64,000 bases of DNA. Source: Fusobacterium massiliense (GTDB lineage: Bacteria > Fusobacteriota > Fusobacteriia > Fusobacteriales > Fusobacteriaceae). The translations under genes and the position numbers were made by a program. The stretch lies in assembly GCF_900095705.1 (NCBI RefSeq), contig NZ_LT608327.1, positions 372,001 to 436,000 of the forward strand. Direction: 5' to 3'. Below, in pieces: positions 8,318-15,810 of the stretch. Position 1 is the stretch's first letter. Each line of letters starts with the position of its first letter. The notes under the pieces were generated by a model. The model did not search any database. It was not told where the DNA came from and saw nothing but the letters and a program-made list of their open reading frames with translations.

Positions 8318-8320
8318 ATA

Positions 8321-8367
8321 AAATGGCTGTCGCAACTATAAATTTGCAACAGCCATTTATTTTTTTT
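8321..8367 (+). terminator. Rho-independent terminator after the YwaF-like gene
   Basis: 15-bp stem AAATGGCTGTCGCAA / TTGCAACAGCCATTT with one mismatch and an 8-base loop, followed by a run of T at 8361-8367. The first copy of the dispersed hairpin repeat begins immediately after it. Confidence 0.85.
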
Positions 8368-8368
8368 G

Positions 8369-8476
8369 ATAGGAAAGTATAATTTAGTATGAAAATTAGT
8401 CTCCGATGTCCGTATTACTCTGAAGAGCATTTCAGTGAGCTCGTAGAACTTATACGACTGTCAAGAGACTTTTTTA
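8369..8476 (+). repeat. Dispersed intergenic hairpin element, copy 1 (forward)
   Basis: Left box ATAGGAAAGTATAA at 8369-8382, hairpin 8398-8470 (arms AGTCTCC / AGAGACT, inner core ACTCTGAAGAGC / GAGCTCGTAGAACT), then TTTTTATT. It lies between the convergent YwaF and MATE genes; the MATE stop codon (TAA on the minus strand at 8474-8476) is inside the T-run. Its position suggests a terminator for the minus-strand gene. Confidence 0.8.
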
Positions 8477-9835
8477 TTCTCTAGGCATTAGATCAAATTC
8501 ATGTTTTAAAAATATTATTGCAACTATAAAAGAAATCAAATCTGTTAATGGTGTTGCATATATAATCCCATCAACTCCAAAAATTATTGGTAAGAATATT
8601 AAAAGTGGAAATAATATAATTAATTGTTTTGTTAAAGATATTAAAGCACCTTTAAATGCCTTTCCTATAGATGGAAAAAATGTTGCTGTTGTAATTTGAA
8701 CTCCATTTATGAAAATAAACATTAAAAATATTCTCATATACTTAATAGCAAATTGAAAATATAAGTCACTTCCTTCACCAAATAGTTTTATTATTTGAAG
8801 TGGAAATAATTCAAATATTATAAATAAAACTGTTGAAAATGTTATAGCTACTTTTAATAAGAGTTTCATTGTTTCTCTAACTCTATTATATTTTTTTGCC
8901 CCATAGTTAAAGCCGAATATTGGCTGTCCTCCTTGGACTAAGCCTAATATAATAGCTATAAATATAATATTTATTTTCATTATTATCCCAGAGACAGCAA
9001 TAGGAATATCACTTCCATAGTTTGATTTCTCCCCATATATTTTTAGCATATTATTAGTTGTTATTAACACTATCATATTTGAAAATTGGTAAATAAATGA
9101 AGCTATTCCCAATGATATTACTAATTTTAAATAATGAAATCTAAGTTTAAAATCACTCAATTCAAATTTAACACTCTTAAATTTTGGAAAGTAAGAAAAT
9201 AGCATTATTGCGGAAATTACTTGGCTAATGACTGTTGCCCATGCGGCTCCAGCTATTCCCATATCAAAATAAAACATAAATAAAGGGTCAAGTATTGTAT
9301 TTAAAATAGCTCCTGTCACTATTGCTATCATAGAATATTTTGCACTTCCATCTGCTCTTACCAAAGGATTTATTCCAATACAGCATAACAAAAAAGGTAT
9401 TCCATAAGATGTTATTCCTGTGTATTGCATTGAATAATCTAATATTTGGTCTGTTGCTCCAAAAGAAATCATTAAAGGCTCTAAGAAAATTTTAACGATA
9501 AAACACAATAAAATTCCAACTATTAATGATGTTGTTAATGCAGTTCCCGCAGTTGCTTTAGCTTTTTCAGGATTTCCTCTCCCTAATTCTAAATTAAAAT
9601 TAGAAGCACTTCCAATACCGATTGTTAGACCTATAGCAAGACATATTGTCATTATTGGAAAAGCTATATTTGTTGCAGCATTTCCTAAATAGCCTAATCT
9701 TTGTCCAATAAAGATTTGGTCCACTATATTGTATAGAGCATTAAATAAATTAGCTATTACAGCAGGTATAGCAAATTTAGCTAATAATTTTTTTATAGGT
9801 TCATAACCTAAAGGATTCTGGTATTCTTCTGTCAT
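8474..9835 (-). CDS. MATE-family multidrug efflux transporter
   Basis: About 453 aa from the preferred ATG at 9835, which has AAAGGAG 6 bases upstream; an ATG 42 bases further up lacks an equally placed site. About 12 hydrophobic spans run through the protein. Typical MATE features are NPLGYEPIKKLLAKFAIPAV at the N-terminus, YNIVDQIFIGQRLG in helix 1-2, and a second internal repeat from about residue 235 (YQFSNMIVLITTN). It exports cations or drugs in exchange for Na+ or H+ across the inner membrane. The closest relatives by pattern are the MepA/DinF-like pumps, but substrates are not readable. A second MATE gene lies at the right edge. It is monocistronic, flanked by hairpin elements on both sides. 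Confidence 0.9.
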   Translation of the reverse strand: MTEEYQNPLGYEPIKKLLAKFAIPAVIANLFNALYNIVDQIFIGQRLGYLGNAATNIAFPIMTICLAIGLTIGIGSASNFNLELGRGNPEKAKATAGTALTTSLIVGILLCFIVKIFLEPLMISFGATDQILDYSMQYTGITSYGIPFLLCCIGINPLVRADGSAKYSMIAIVTGAILNTILDPLFMFYFDMGIAGAAWATVISQVISAIMLFSYFPKFKSVKFELSDFKLRFHYLKLVISLGIASFIYQFSNMIVLITTNNMLKIYGEKSNYGSDIPIAVSGIIMKINIIFIAIILGLVQGGQPIFGFNYGAKKYNRVRETMKLLLKVAITFSTVLFIIFELFPLQIIKLFGEGSDLYFQFAIKYMRIFLMFIFINGVQITTATFFPSIGKAFKGALISLTKQLIILFPLLIFLPIIFGVDGIIYATPLTDLISFIVAIIFLKHEFDLMPRE

Positions 9836-9896
9836 ATTTTCTCCTTTTTCTGATAATAAATAGCTCTCCTTAGCCATAATTTTATAATTACAAAAA

Positions 9897-9927
9897 CTGA
9901 TATGGCTATCAGAGAGCTTTATAAAAA
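9897..9927 (+). repeat. Decayed fragment of the dispersed hairpin element
   Basis: ATATGGCTATCAGAGAGCTT resembles the right arm of the element (ATACGGCTATCAGGGGCT in copy 5). The rest of the hairpin is absent, so this is probably a truncated copy next to intact copy 2. Confidence 0.4.
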
Positions 9928-9950
9928 TAATTCTTCTTATTTTTTATTTT

Positions 9951-10042
9951 ATAGAAACTAGTCTCTGACGTCTGCATTTAGTTCGAAGAACCTATACTTC
10001 ATTGAATTTCTAGAACTTATACAGCTGTCAAAAGGCTTTATT
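9951..10042 (+). repeat. Dispersed intergenic hairpin element, copy 2 (forward)
   Basis: Hairpin 9959-10038, starting TAGTCTCTGACGTCTGC and ending ACAGCTGTCAAAAGGCTT; the inner core is AGTTCGAAGAAC / ATTTCTAGAACT. The msbA stop codon (minus strand, 10038-10040) coincides with the TTTA end of the element. Several arm positions differ from the consensus and the stem is less perfect. Confidence 0.75.
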
Positions 10043-11783
10043 TATTGTACTGTATATCATATAAATTTTTATAAATTCCATTCATTGAAATTAATTCTGA
10101 ATGAGTTCCAATTTCTTTTATCTCTCCATTTTCCATAACTACAATTTTATCAGCACGAACGATTGTAGATAATCTATGTGCTATAACAAAAGTTGTTCTT
10201 CCTTGCATAAGAACATCTAGTGCTTCTTGCACAAGTTTTTCTGATTCACTATCAAGAGCAGATGTTGCTTCATCAAGTATCATTACTTCTGGGTTTTTTA
10301 TCAAGGCTCTAGCTATTGCTATTCTTTGTTTTTGTCCTCCTGATAAAAGAGAACCCCTCTCTCCAACTTGAGTTTCAAATTTGTTAGGTAAATCTTCCAT
10401 AATAAAATTATATGCATTAGCCATTTTTGTAGCTTTTATTATTTCTTCATCACTAACATCTTTTCCAAAACTTATATTTTCTTTTATACTTCCTCCAAAT
10501 AAGAATGTTTCCTGAGGAACTATTGCAAACTTATCTCTATATGTAGAAAGTTCAATATTTTTACTATCAACACCATTTATTTTAATTGCCCCTTCAGTAG
10601 TATTAAAAAATCTTGCTAGTAAATTCACAAGAGTTGTTTTTCCACTACCACTTTTACCAACAAAAGCAACTATTTCTCCAGCTTTTACATCTAAGTTTAT
10701 ATTTTTCAATACATAATCTTGAGTTTCTTCATACTTATAACAAACATTTTCAAATTTAATATTTTCTATATTGTTATTAAATTCAACTTTTTGTCCAATA
10801 ACTTCTTCTTCAACCTTTTCATCAAATATTTCAATTACTCTATCAGCTGATGGTAAAGCATCTTGTAAGTCATTATTTTTATTTATCAATCTTTTTAAAG
10901 GCTGATGCATAAGCCCCAAAGCTGTAATAAATGATACTAAATCTCCTGATGTTATAGTTTTAGCTATCAATATTTTATATCCTCCATACATAACTACTAA
11001 AAGAACCATAAATGTTGTAATTACTTCATTTATTGGGGATACTTTTGCTTTTATTTTTGTTGTATGATAAGATTGTTTAAATTCTTCATCTGTAAATTTT
11101 TTATATTTATCAATAATAAATTTTATATTGTTAAATGCTTTTATAACAAATATTCCCGATATAGCTTCTTGTGTAAATGCCGTCACTTTTCCTGTTGTAT
11201 CCTGTCTTTCTCTTCCTGATTTTCTAATTTTTTTAGTATATTTTCTAACTACTCTAATAACTAAAGGCAACAATACTAAAGATATTAAGGCTAAAACATA
11301 ATCTACTTGAAACATTCTAGCAGTTAAGACAAAAACTGTCAGAAATTCTTTAAACATTTCAAAAACTATAAACCCTATTCTACCAAGAGAACTTGTGTCA
11401 TTTGTTAATTTAGACATAATATCTCCAAGTTTATTTTTTTTAAAATAATTTATAGATAATTTTTGTAAATGAGAAAAAATATCAACTTTTATTTCTCTTT
11501 TTATTGTTTCAGTTATGTAATTAGAAGTGATATCAGAATAATAAGCAGATACAACCTTTATAATTGTAGAAGCAAAAACTCCTACAACCACTATTAAAAA
11601 CATTTTTTTATCTTGTTTAACCAATACATCATCTATTAAATATTTACTTAACCAAGCAGGTAAAGCACTCATAGCTGAAGCTAGAGTAGAAAGTATAATT
11701 ACCAAAAACATAAAAAACTTATATCTGTAACTATACTCTAAGAAAACATTTAAAGATTTATTCTTAAATTTTAATAATTTCAT
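10038..11783 (-). CDS. msbA: ABC transporter, fused permease/ATPase, probable lipid A flippase MsbA
   Basis: 581 aa, the length of MsbA-type half-transporters that act as homodimers. Residues 1-310 hold six membrane spans. The ATPase domain follows, with Walker A GKSGSGKTT, signature LLSGGQKQR, Walker B MILDEATSALD and switch IAHRLSTI. The start ATG overlaps the lpxB stop (ATGA, 4 bases). Placement at the end of the lpxC-fabZ-lpxA-lpxI-lpxB operon strongly suggests that it flips the lipid A core across the inner membrane. On sequence alone it could equally be a multidrug exporter of the same fold, so the specific role is inferred from context. Confidence 0.85.
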   Translation of the reverse strand: MKLLKFKNKSLNVFLEYSYRYKFFMFLVIILSTLASAMSALPAWLSKYLIDDVLVKQDKKMFLIVVVGVFASTIIKVVSAYYSDITSNYITETIKREIKVDIFSHLQKLSINYFKKNKLGDIMSKLTNDTSSLGRIGFIVFEMFKEFLTVFVLTARMFQVDYVLALISLVLLPLVIRVVRKYTKKIRKSGRERQDTTGKVTAFTQEAISGIFVIKAFNNIKFIIDKYKKFTDEEFKQSYHTTKIKAKVSPINEVITTFMVLLVVMYGGYKILIAKTITSGDLVSFITALGLMHQPLKRLINKNNDLQDALPSADRVIEIFDEKVEEEVIGQKVEFNNNIENIKFENVCYKYEETQDYVLKNINLDVKAGEIVAFVGKSGSGKTTLVNLLARFFNTTEGAIKINGVDSKNIELSTYRDKFAIVPQETFLFGGSIKENISFGKDVSDEEIIKATKMANAYNFIMEDLPNKFETQVGERGSLLSGGQKQRIAIARALIKNPEVMILDEATSALDSESEKLVQEALDVLMQGRTTFVIAHRLSTIVRADKIVVMENGEIKEIGTHSELISMNGIYKNLYDIQYNK

Positions 11784-12850
11784 AAGCCTTCCTTTATAAG
11801 AAAATTAGCATAGCTATCAACAACAGCTTCGCCTTCTAACTTTTTTCTCATATTTTCTATTTTATTTTCAACTTCTTCTTTTCTAGAAAGTATCTTTTCT
11901 AAATTCTCAATTATTTTAGTATCTTCACAATCAGCTTGGACTAATTCTGGAAACACTTCCATATTCATAGTTAAATTAGGTAAAGAAATATAGCCAACTT
12001 TTAAAATATACTTAGCTATAAAATAATTTATAGCAGTCGTTTTATAAACTACTATAGTTGGTAAACCTAATAAGGCAAGTTCAAGTGTTACAGTTCCTGA
12101 TGTGGCAATAGATATTTTAGATTTTTTAACTACCTCTTTTAATTTTTTATCAACAACTATTTCTAGATTACTATACTTTTCTAAATCATTAGTATAAATT
12201 AAATCATTTGTAGAATTTAATTTTAAAATAAATTTTTCTTCTTGTTTTATTTTAATTATTTTTTCAAAAATAGGTAATATAGACTTTAATTCTTGTTTTC
12301 TACTTCCTGGTAATAAAAGGATATTGTCCCCTTTTCTTTCTACTTTTTTATAGAAATCTGTAAAAGGGTTTCCAAAATAAATAGCATCTATACTATGTTT
12401 TTTATAAAAATCAACTTCCCAAGGAAAAATTACCATAATGTAGTCTGCTAATCTCAATTTTTCTACTCTTTTTTCCCCCCAAATCCAAACTTTTGGTGGA
12501 ATATAATAAAATACTTTTATATCTTTTATTTCTTTTTTCAAAAGTTCTAAAAATTTAAGATTAAAACCTCCATAGTCTACTAAAATAACATTTTTTATAT
12601 TGTTTTCTTTTATATAATCTAAATATTTTTTTGCTTTTTCTTTTAGAAATTTATATTTTTTTAAAGCTTCTACAAAACCCATTATAGCTAGTTCATCTAT
12701 ATTTTGTAGTATTTCTACTCCTTCTTTTTTCGATTTCTCTCCAGCTACTCCAACAAACTCAATATTTTCATATCTTGTTTTTATGCTCTTTACCAAATAA
12801 GATAAATGTAAATCTCCAGAAGCTTCTCCTGTTGAAACAAAAAATTTCAT
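11780..12850 (-). CDS. lpxB: Lipid-A-disaccharide synthase
   Basis: 356-aa GT19 glycosyltransferase that joins UDP-2,3-diacylglucosamine and lipid X to form the lipid A disaccharide. The N-terminus MKFFVSTGEASGDLHLSYLV is diagnostic; also present are YYIPPKVWIWGEKR, LLLPGSRKQEL and ATSGTVTLELALLGLPTIVVY. It is slightly shorter than the E. coli enzyme (about 380 aa) but complete. The start follows lpxI by 8 bases and the stop overlaps msbA by 4 bases, so translation is coupled. It acts on the inner face of the cytoplasmic membrane. Confidence 0.95.
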   Translation of the reverse strand: MKFFVSTGEASGDLHLSYLVKSIKTRYENIEFVGVAGEKSKKEGVEILQNIDELAIMGFVEALKKYKFLKEKAKKYLDYIKENNIKNVILVDYGGFNLKFLELLKKEIKDIKVFYYIPPKVWIWGEKRVEKLRLADYIMVIFPWEVDFYKKHSIDAIYFGNPFTDFYKKVERKGDNILLLPGSRKQELKSILPIFEKIIKIKQEEKFILKLNSTNDLIYTNDLEKYSNLEIVVDKKLKEVVKKSKISIATSGTVTLELALLGLPTIVVYKTTAINYFIAKYILKVGYISLPNLTMNMEVFPELVQADCEDTKIIENLEKILSRKEEVENKIENMRKKLEGEAVVDSYANFLIKEGL

Positions 12851-12858
12851 TTTATCTC

Positions 12859-13662
12859 CTATATTTTTTTCCCTATTATAAATATATTATTTTTATTAGC
12901 TAAATCAATACATTCTTTTTGATTTAAAAATATCATTTTATTAGCTTGTGCAACAATACCTTTAAATCCATTTTTTATTGCATTTTCAATAGTAGATAAT
13001 CCAATTACAGGAATATCTACTCTTGTATCTTGCTGAGGTCTTGCCATCTTAACTAAAATATTATTTTTATCCGAATATTCTCCAGCTCTCTTTATAGTTT
13101 TATCTGTTCCCTCTATTCCTTCAACTGCTATAACTGACATTTCTCTACAAACAACACTTTGACCAATGTCAAGTCTACTTAAAAGTCTTGCTGCTTCCAT
13201 GCCAATAGAAATAGTCTTTTCATCTTCTTGACTTGGTTTCATTTCGGTATAACATTTATTTTCAAAAATAAATTTTTTCATTAAATAATTTTGACCTAAA
13301 ACCTTTATTCCATTTAATCTTAAAAAGCCAATTATTGCAAATAATAAAGTTTCATCTTTTTTATCTGGAACTATTTCCATCATTTTTTGACCATATTCGT
13401 CCAATTCAAGATTTTCAAAAATTATTTTTTTTTCAATTTTTCCTAACATTACTATCTTATTTATATTATTCAGTAACAAATATTTTACGATACTACCTAT
13501 ATTTCCTACATTAAATTCAATATAATTTGGCTCTTTTTTTATTTCTTCGTCAACAGATGAAAAAAGACCTATTGGATAAAGTGAAATGTTACTATTTTTT
13601 GCTTCCTCTATAAAATATAGAGGGAATTTCCCATTTCCCACAATAAGTCCTATTTTTTCCAT
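12859..13662 (-). CDS. lpxI: UDP-2,3-diacylglucosamine diphosphatase, LpxI type
   Basis: 267 aa. LpxI hydrolyses UDP-2,3-diacylglucosamine to lipid X, replacing LpxH in many bacteria. Recognisable features are GLIVGNGKFPLYFIEEAK at the N-terminus, VMLGKIEKK, and the C-terminal block with EGTDKTIKRAGEY, VKMARPQQDTRVDIPVIGLSTI and IVAQANKMIFLN. The gene sits exactly between lpxA and lpxB, where this step belongs. ATG and the lpxA stop share one base at 13662. No LpxH homologue is in the window. Confidence 0.93.
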   Translation of the reverse strand: MEKIGLIVGNGKFPLYFIEEAKNSNISLYPIGLFSSVDEEIKKEPNYIEFNVGNIGSIVKYLLLNNINKIVMLGKIEKKIIFENLELDEYGQKMMEIVPDKKDETLLFAIIGFLRLNGIKVLGQNYLMKKFIFENKCYTEMKPSQEDEKTISIGMEAARLLSRLDIGQSVVCREMSVIAVEGIEGTDKTIKRAGEYSDKNNILVKMARPQQDTRVDIPVIGLSTIENAIKNGFKGIVAQANKMIFLNQKECIDLANKNNIFIIGKKI

Positions 13663-14435
13663 TATCTAGTTATCCCCCTATTACTATTTTTTATAAAATC
13701 TACTAGATACATAATATTTTTATCTTCCTTAAATTGTACTTCAAGTTCAGCTAAAGCATCTTTTAGCTGTAAACTTTGTCTAAATAAAATTCTATAAGCC
13801 TTTTTTAAATTTGATAACTGCTCATCTGTAAATCCTCTTCTTCTTAGACCAACACTATTCAAGCCTCTAACTTCAGCTTTATTTCCTTCTGCCAGTACAA
13901 AAGGACAAATATCTTGGTTTACAGCACTTGCCCCACCTATCATGCAATATGAACCTATTCTTGTAAATTGATGTACAGGAGTAAGCCCACCTATAATTGC
14001 ATGACTATCTACAACAACATGTCCTGCTAATGTAACATTATTTGCAAGTATACAATCATCTCCAACTATAACATCATGAGCTATATGTACATAGGCCATA
14101 AGTAAATTTCCACTACCTATTCTAGTTTCCCATCTATCATCAGTTCCCCTATGAATAGTAACAAACTCTCTTATAGAGTTATTATTTCCAATAATAGTTT
14201 TTGTTGGCTCACCTTTGTATTTTAAATCTTGATTTGCTTTCCCAATAGAAACAAAGGAATAGATAGTATTATTTTCTCCTATTTCTGTTATACCTTCTAC
14301 AACAACGTGTGATTGTAAGACTGTACCTTTTTTTATTGTAACATCTTTTCCAACTATACAGTAAGGGCCAATCTTTACCCCATCTTCCAAAATGGCACCC
14401 TCTTCTACGATAGCTGTGCTATGTATATCTACCAT
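13662..14435 (-). CDS. lpxA: UDP-N-acetylglucosamine acyltransferase
   Basis: 257 aa, a left-handed beta-helix trimer enzyme that puts the first 3-hydroxyacyl chain on UDP-GlcNAc from acyl-ACP. Hexapeptide repeats run from about residue 4 to 190 (for example IVEEGAILEDGVKIGPYCIV). The catalytic His lies in AYVHIAHDVIVGDDC, and HRGTDD and the GGLTPVHQFTRIG segment match LpxA. The C-terminal helical domain begins near RRGFTDEQ. The start ATG follows GGAGGAG and is 12 bases after fabZ. It is the first committed lipid A enzyme. Confidence 0.96.
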   Translation of the reverse strand: MVDIHSTAIVEEGAILEDGVKIGPYCIVGKDVTIKKGTVLQSHVVVEGITEIGENNTIYSFVSIGKANQDLKYKGEPTKTIIGNNNSIREFVTIHRGTDDRWETRIGSGNLLMAYVHIAHDVIVGDDCILANNVTLAGHVVVDSHAIIGGLTPVHQFTRIGSYCMIGGASAVNQDICPFVLAEGNKAEVRGLNSVGLRRRGFTDEQLSNLKKAYRILFRQSLQLKDALAELEVQFKEDKNIMYLVDFIKNSNRGITR

Positions 14436-14447
14436 TTCTCCTCCTAA

Positions 14448-14873
14448 CTATTGATCTGCAATAACAAAAGTGAAACTTGCCTCTGCTACAACTGCATCAT
14501 CAACATATGCTTTTCCAGTAGCTTTAACAAAATTTCTCTTTATTTTATCAACTTTTACATCATATATTAATGTATCTCCTGGTCTCACAGGGTTTTTAAA
14601 TTTTGTGTTATCTATTGCTGCGAAATAAGGAACTTTTCCTTCCACACCTTCCATTACTAAAACACCTAAACATTGAGCCATTCCCTCAACAATTAAAACT
14701 CCTGGCATTATAGGATGACCTGGAAAATGTCCATTAAAAAATTCTTCATTCATTGTAACATTTTTTTTACCTTTTATTGATTGTTCTTCCTTATTCATTT
14801 CTAGAATTCTATCAACTAACAAAAATGGGTATCTATGTGGTATCCTTTTCATTATTTCTAAAATATCTAACAT
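14448..14873 (-). CDS. fabZ: 3-hydroxyacyl-ACP dehydratase FabZ
   Basis: 141-aa hot-dog fold dehydratase of the type II fatty acid cycle. The N-terminal IMKRIPHRYPFLLVDRI is typical, and the active site is seen in NGHFPGHPIMPGVLIVEGMAQ-type sequence with catalytic His and Glu. It sits between lpxC and lpxA, as in many Gram-negatives, which balances 3-hydroxyacyl-ACP use between lipid A and phospholipid. A 95-base gap upstream holds a possible extra promoter. The GGAGG is about 11 bases before the ATG, a slightly long spacing. Confidence 0.96.
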   Translation of the reverse strand: MLDILEIMKRIPHRYPFLLVDRILEMNKEEQSIKGKKNVTMNEEFFNGHFPGHPIMPGVLIVEGMAQCLGVLVMEGVEGKVPYFAAIDNTKFKNPVRPGDTLIYDVKVDKIKRNFVKATGKAYVDDAVVAEASFTFVIADQ

Positions 14874-14915
14874 CTTTTATATTCCTCCTAACTTTTATAA
14901 CTTAGTATTGTAACT

Positions 14916-14924
14916 AGTATATCA
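14916..14924 (-). promoter_or_regulatory. Possible internal promoter between lpxC and fabZ
   Basis: Minus strand TGATATACT is an extended -10-like box about 43 bases ahead of the fabZ start, in the only sizeable gap (95 bases) of the lpx operon. There is no good -35. It would allow fabZ-lpxA-lpxI-lpxB-msbA to be expressed independently of uvrD-lpxC. Confidence 0.4.
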
Positions 14925-14968
14925 TACTTTTTCTAACTTGTGTTATCAAATAAAAAAATAATTTAAAA

Positions 14969-15796
14969 TTAAATTTTATCTAAAATTCTTGCAAATTCAA
15001 CATCTATTAAATGTCCTGCTTTTATTGCAATTATATGAGCTCTTATAGGTCTATTTAATATCTTTAAATCACCTATAATATCTAGCATTTTATGTCTTAC
15101 AAATTCATCTTCAAATCTTAATCCGTCTGGATTTAAAACTCCATCTTTTTTTATTACTATGGCATTATCTAGGCTTCCTCCTAGAGCCAAATTATTTTGT
15201 TTTAAATATTCAACTTCATAATCAAATCCAAAAGTCCTTGCTGGTGCAATTTCTTTTCTATAATTTTCCTCAGTTATTTCAAATTCAGCTAATTGTGATT
15301 TTAAAAATGTATGTTCAAATCTTATAGCATAAGTTAATTTATACCCATTATAAGGTAAAGCTATTAGATGTTTATCTCCTTTTGATAAATAAACAGGTTC
15401 TTTTACGACTATTTCATTTACTTCTTCATTTAAATCTACTATACCAGCTTCATTGAATAAATCTAAAAATTTAATAGCACTTCCATCACAAATAGGTAAC
15501 TCATTTCCTGTTAACTCTATTGTTAAATCAGTGATTCCAGCAACATATAAAGCCGATAAGAAATGTTCTATTGTAAATACCATAGCACCATGTTCATTCT
15601 TTAGATTAGTCCCTCTTGTTAAATCAAAAGTATTTTGATAATCTAATTCAATTTCATTTTTTCCTTCAGGCATATTTAACATTTTAAAAACTATTTTTCC
15701 ACTTTCTGATGGAATTAGTTTCATTTTTATTATCTCACCTTTATGTAAGCCTATTCCATTATATTCTATTGTATTCTTTAAAGTTTTTCTATTCAT
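14969..15796 (-). CDS. lpxC: UDP-3-O-acyl-N-acetylglucosamine deacetylase
   Basis: 275-aa Zn2+ amidase for the committed step of lipid A synthesis. It starts MNRKTLKNTIEYNGIGLHKG, the typical LpxC N-terminus. Zinc ligands are seen in TIEHFLSALY (first His) and VRHKMLDIIGDL (second His and Asp). ARTFGFDYEVEYL and the LNRPIRAHIIAIKAGH end complete the fold. The gene starts 14 bases after uvrD ends, so it is expected to be co-transcribed with the helicase. Confidence 0.96.
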   Translation of the reverse strand: MNRKTLKNTIEYNGIGLHKGEIIKMKLIPSESGKIVFKMLNMPEGKNEIELDYQNTFDLTRGTNLKNEHGAMVFTIEHFLSALYVAGITDLTIELTGNELPICDGSAIKFLDLFNEAGIVDLNEEVNEIVVKEPVYLSKGDKHLIALPYNGYKLTYAIRFEHTFLKSQLAEFEITEENYRKEIAPARTFGFDYEVEYLKQNNLALGGSLDNAIVIKKDGVLNPDGLRFEDEFVRHKMLDIIGDLKILNRPIRAHIIAIKAGHLIDVEFARILDKI

Positions 15797-15810
15797 ATCG
15801 TACCTTTCTA

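Noticed and set aside
9836-9877. A 14-residue longer N-terminus for the first MATE gene.
   Set aside because: The downstream ATG at 9835 has AAAGGAG at the right distance, and the following residues are the usual MATE start.
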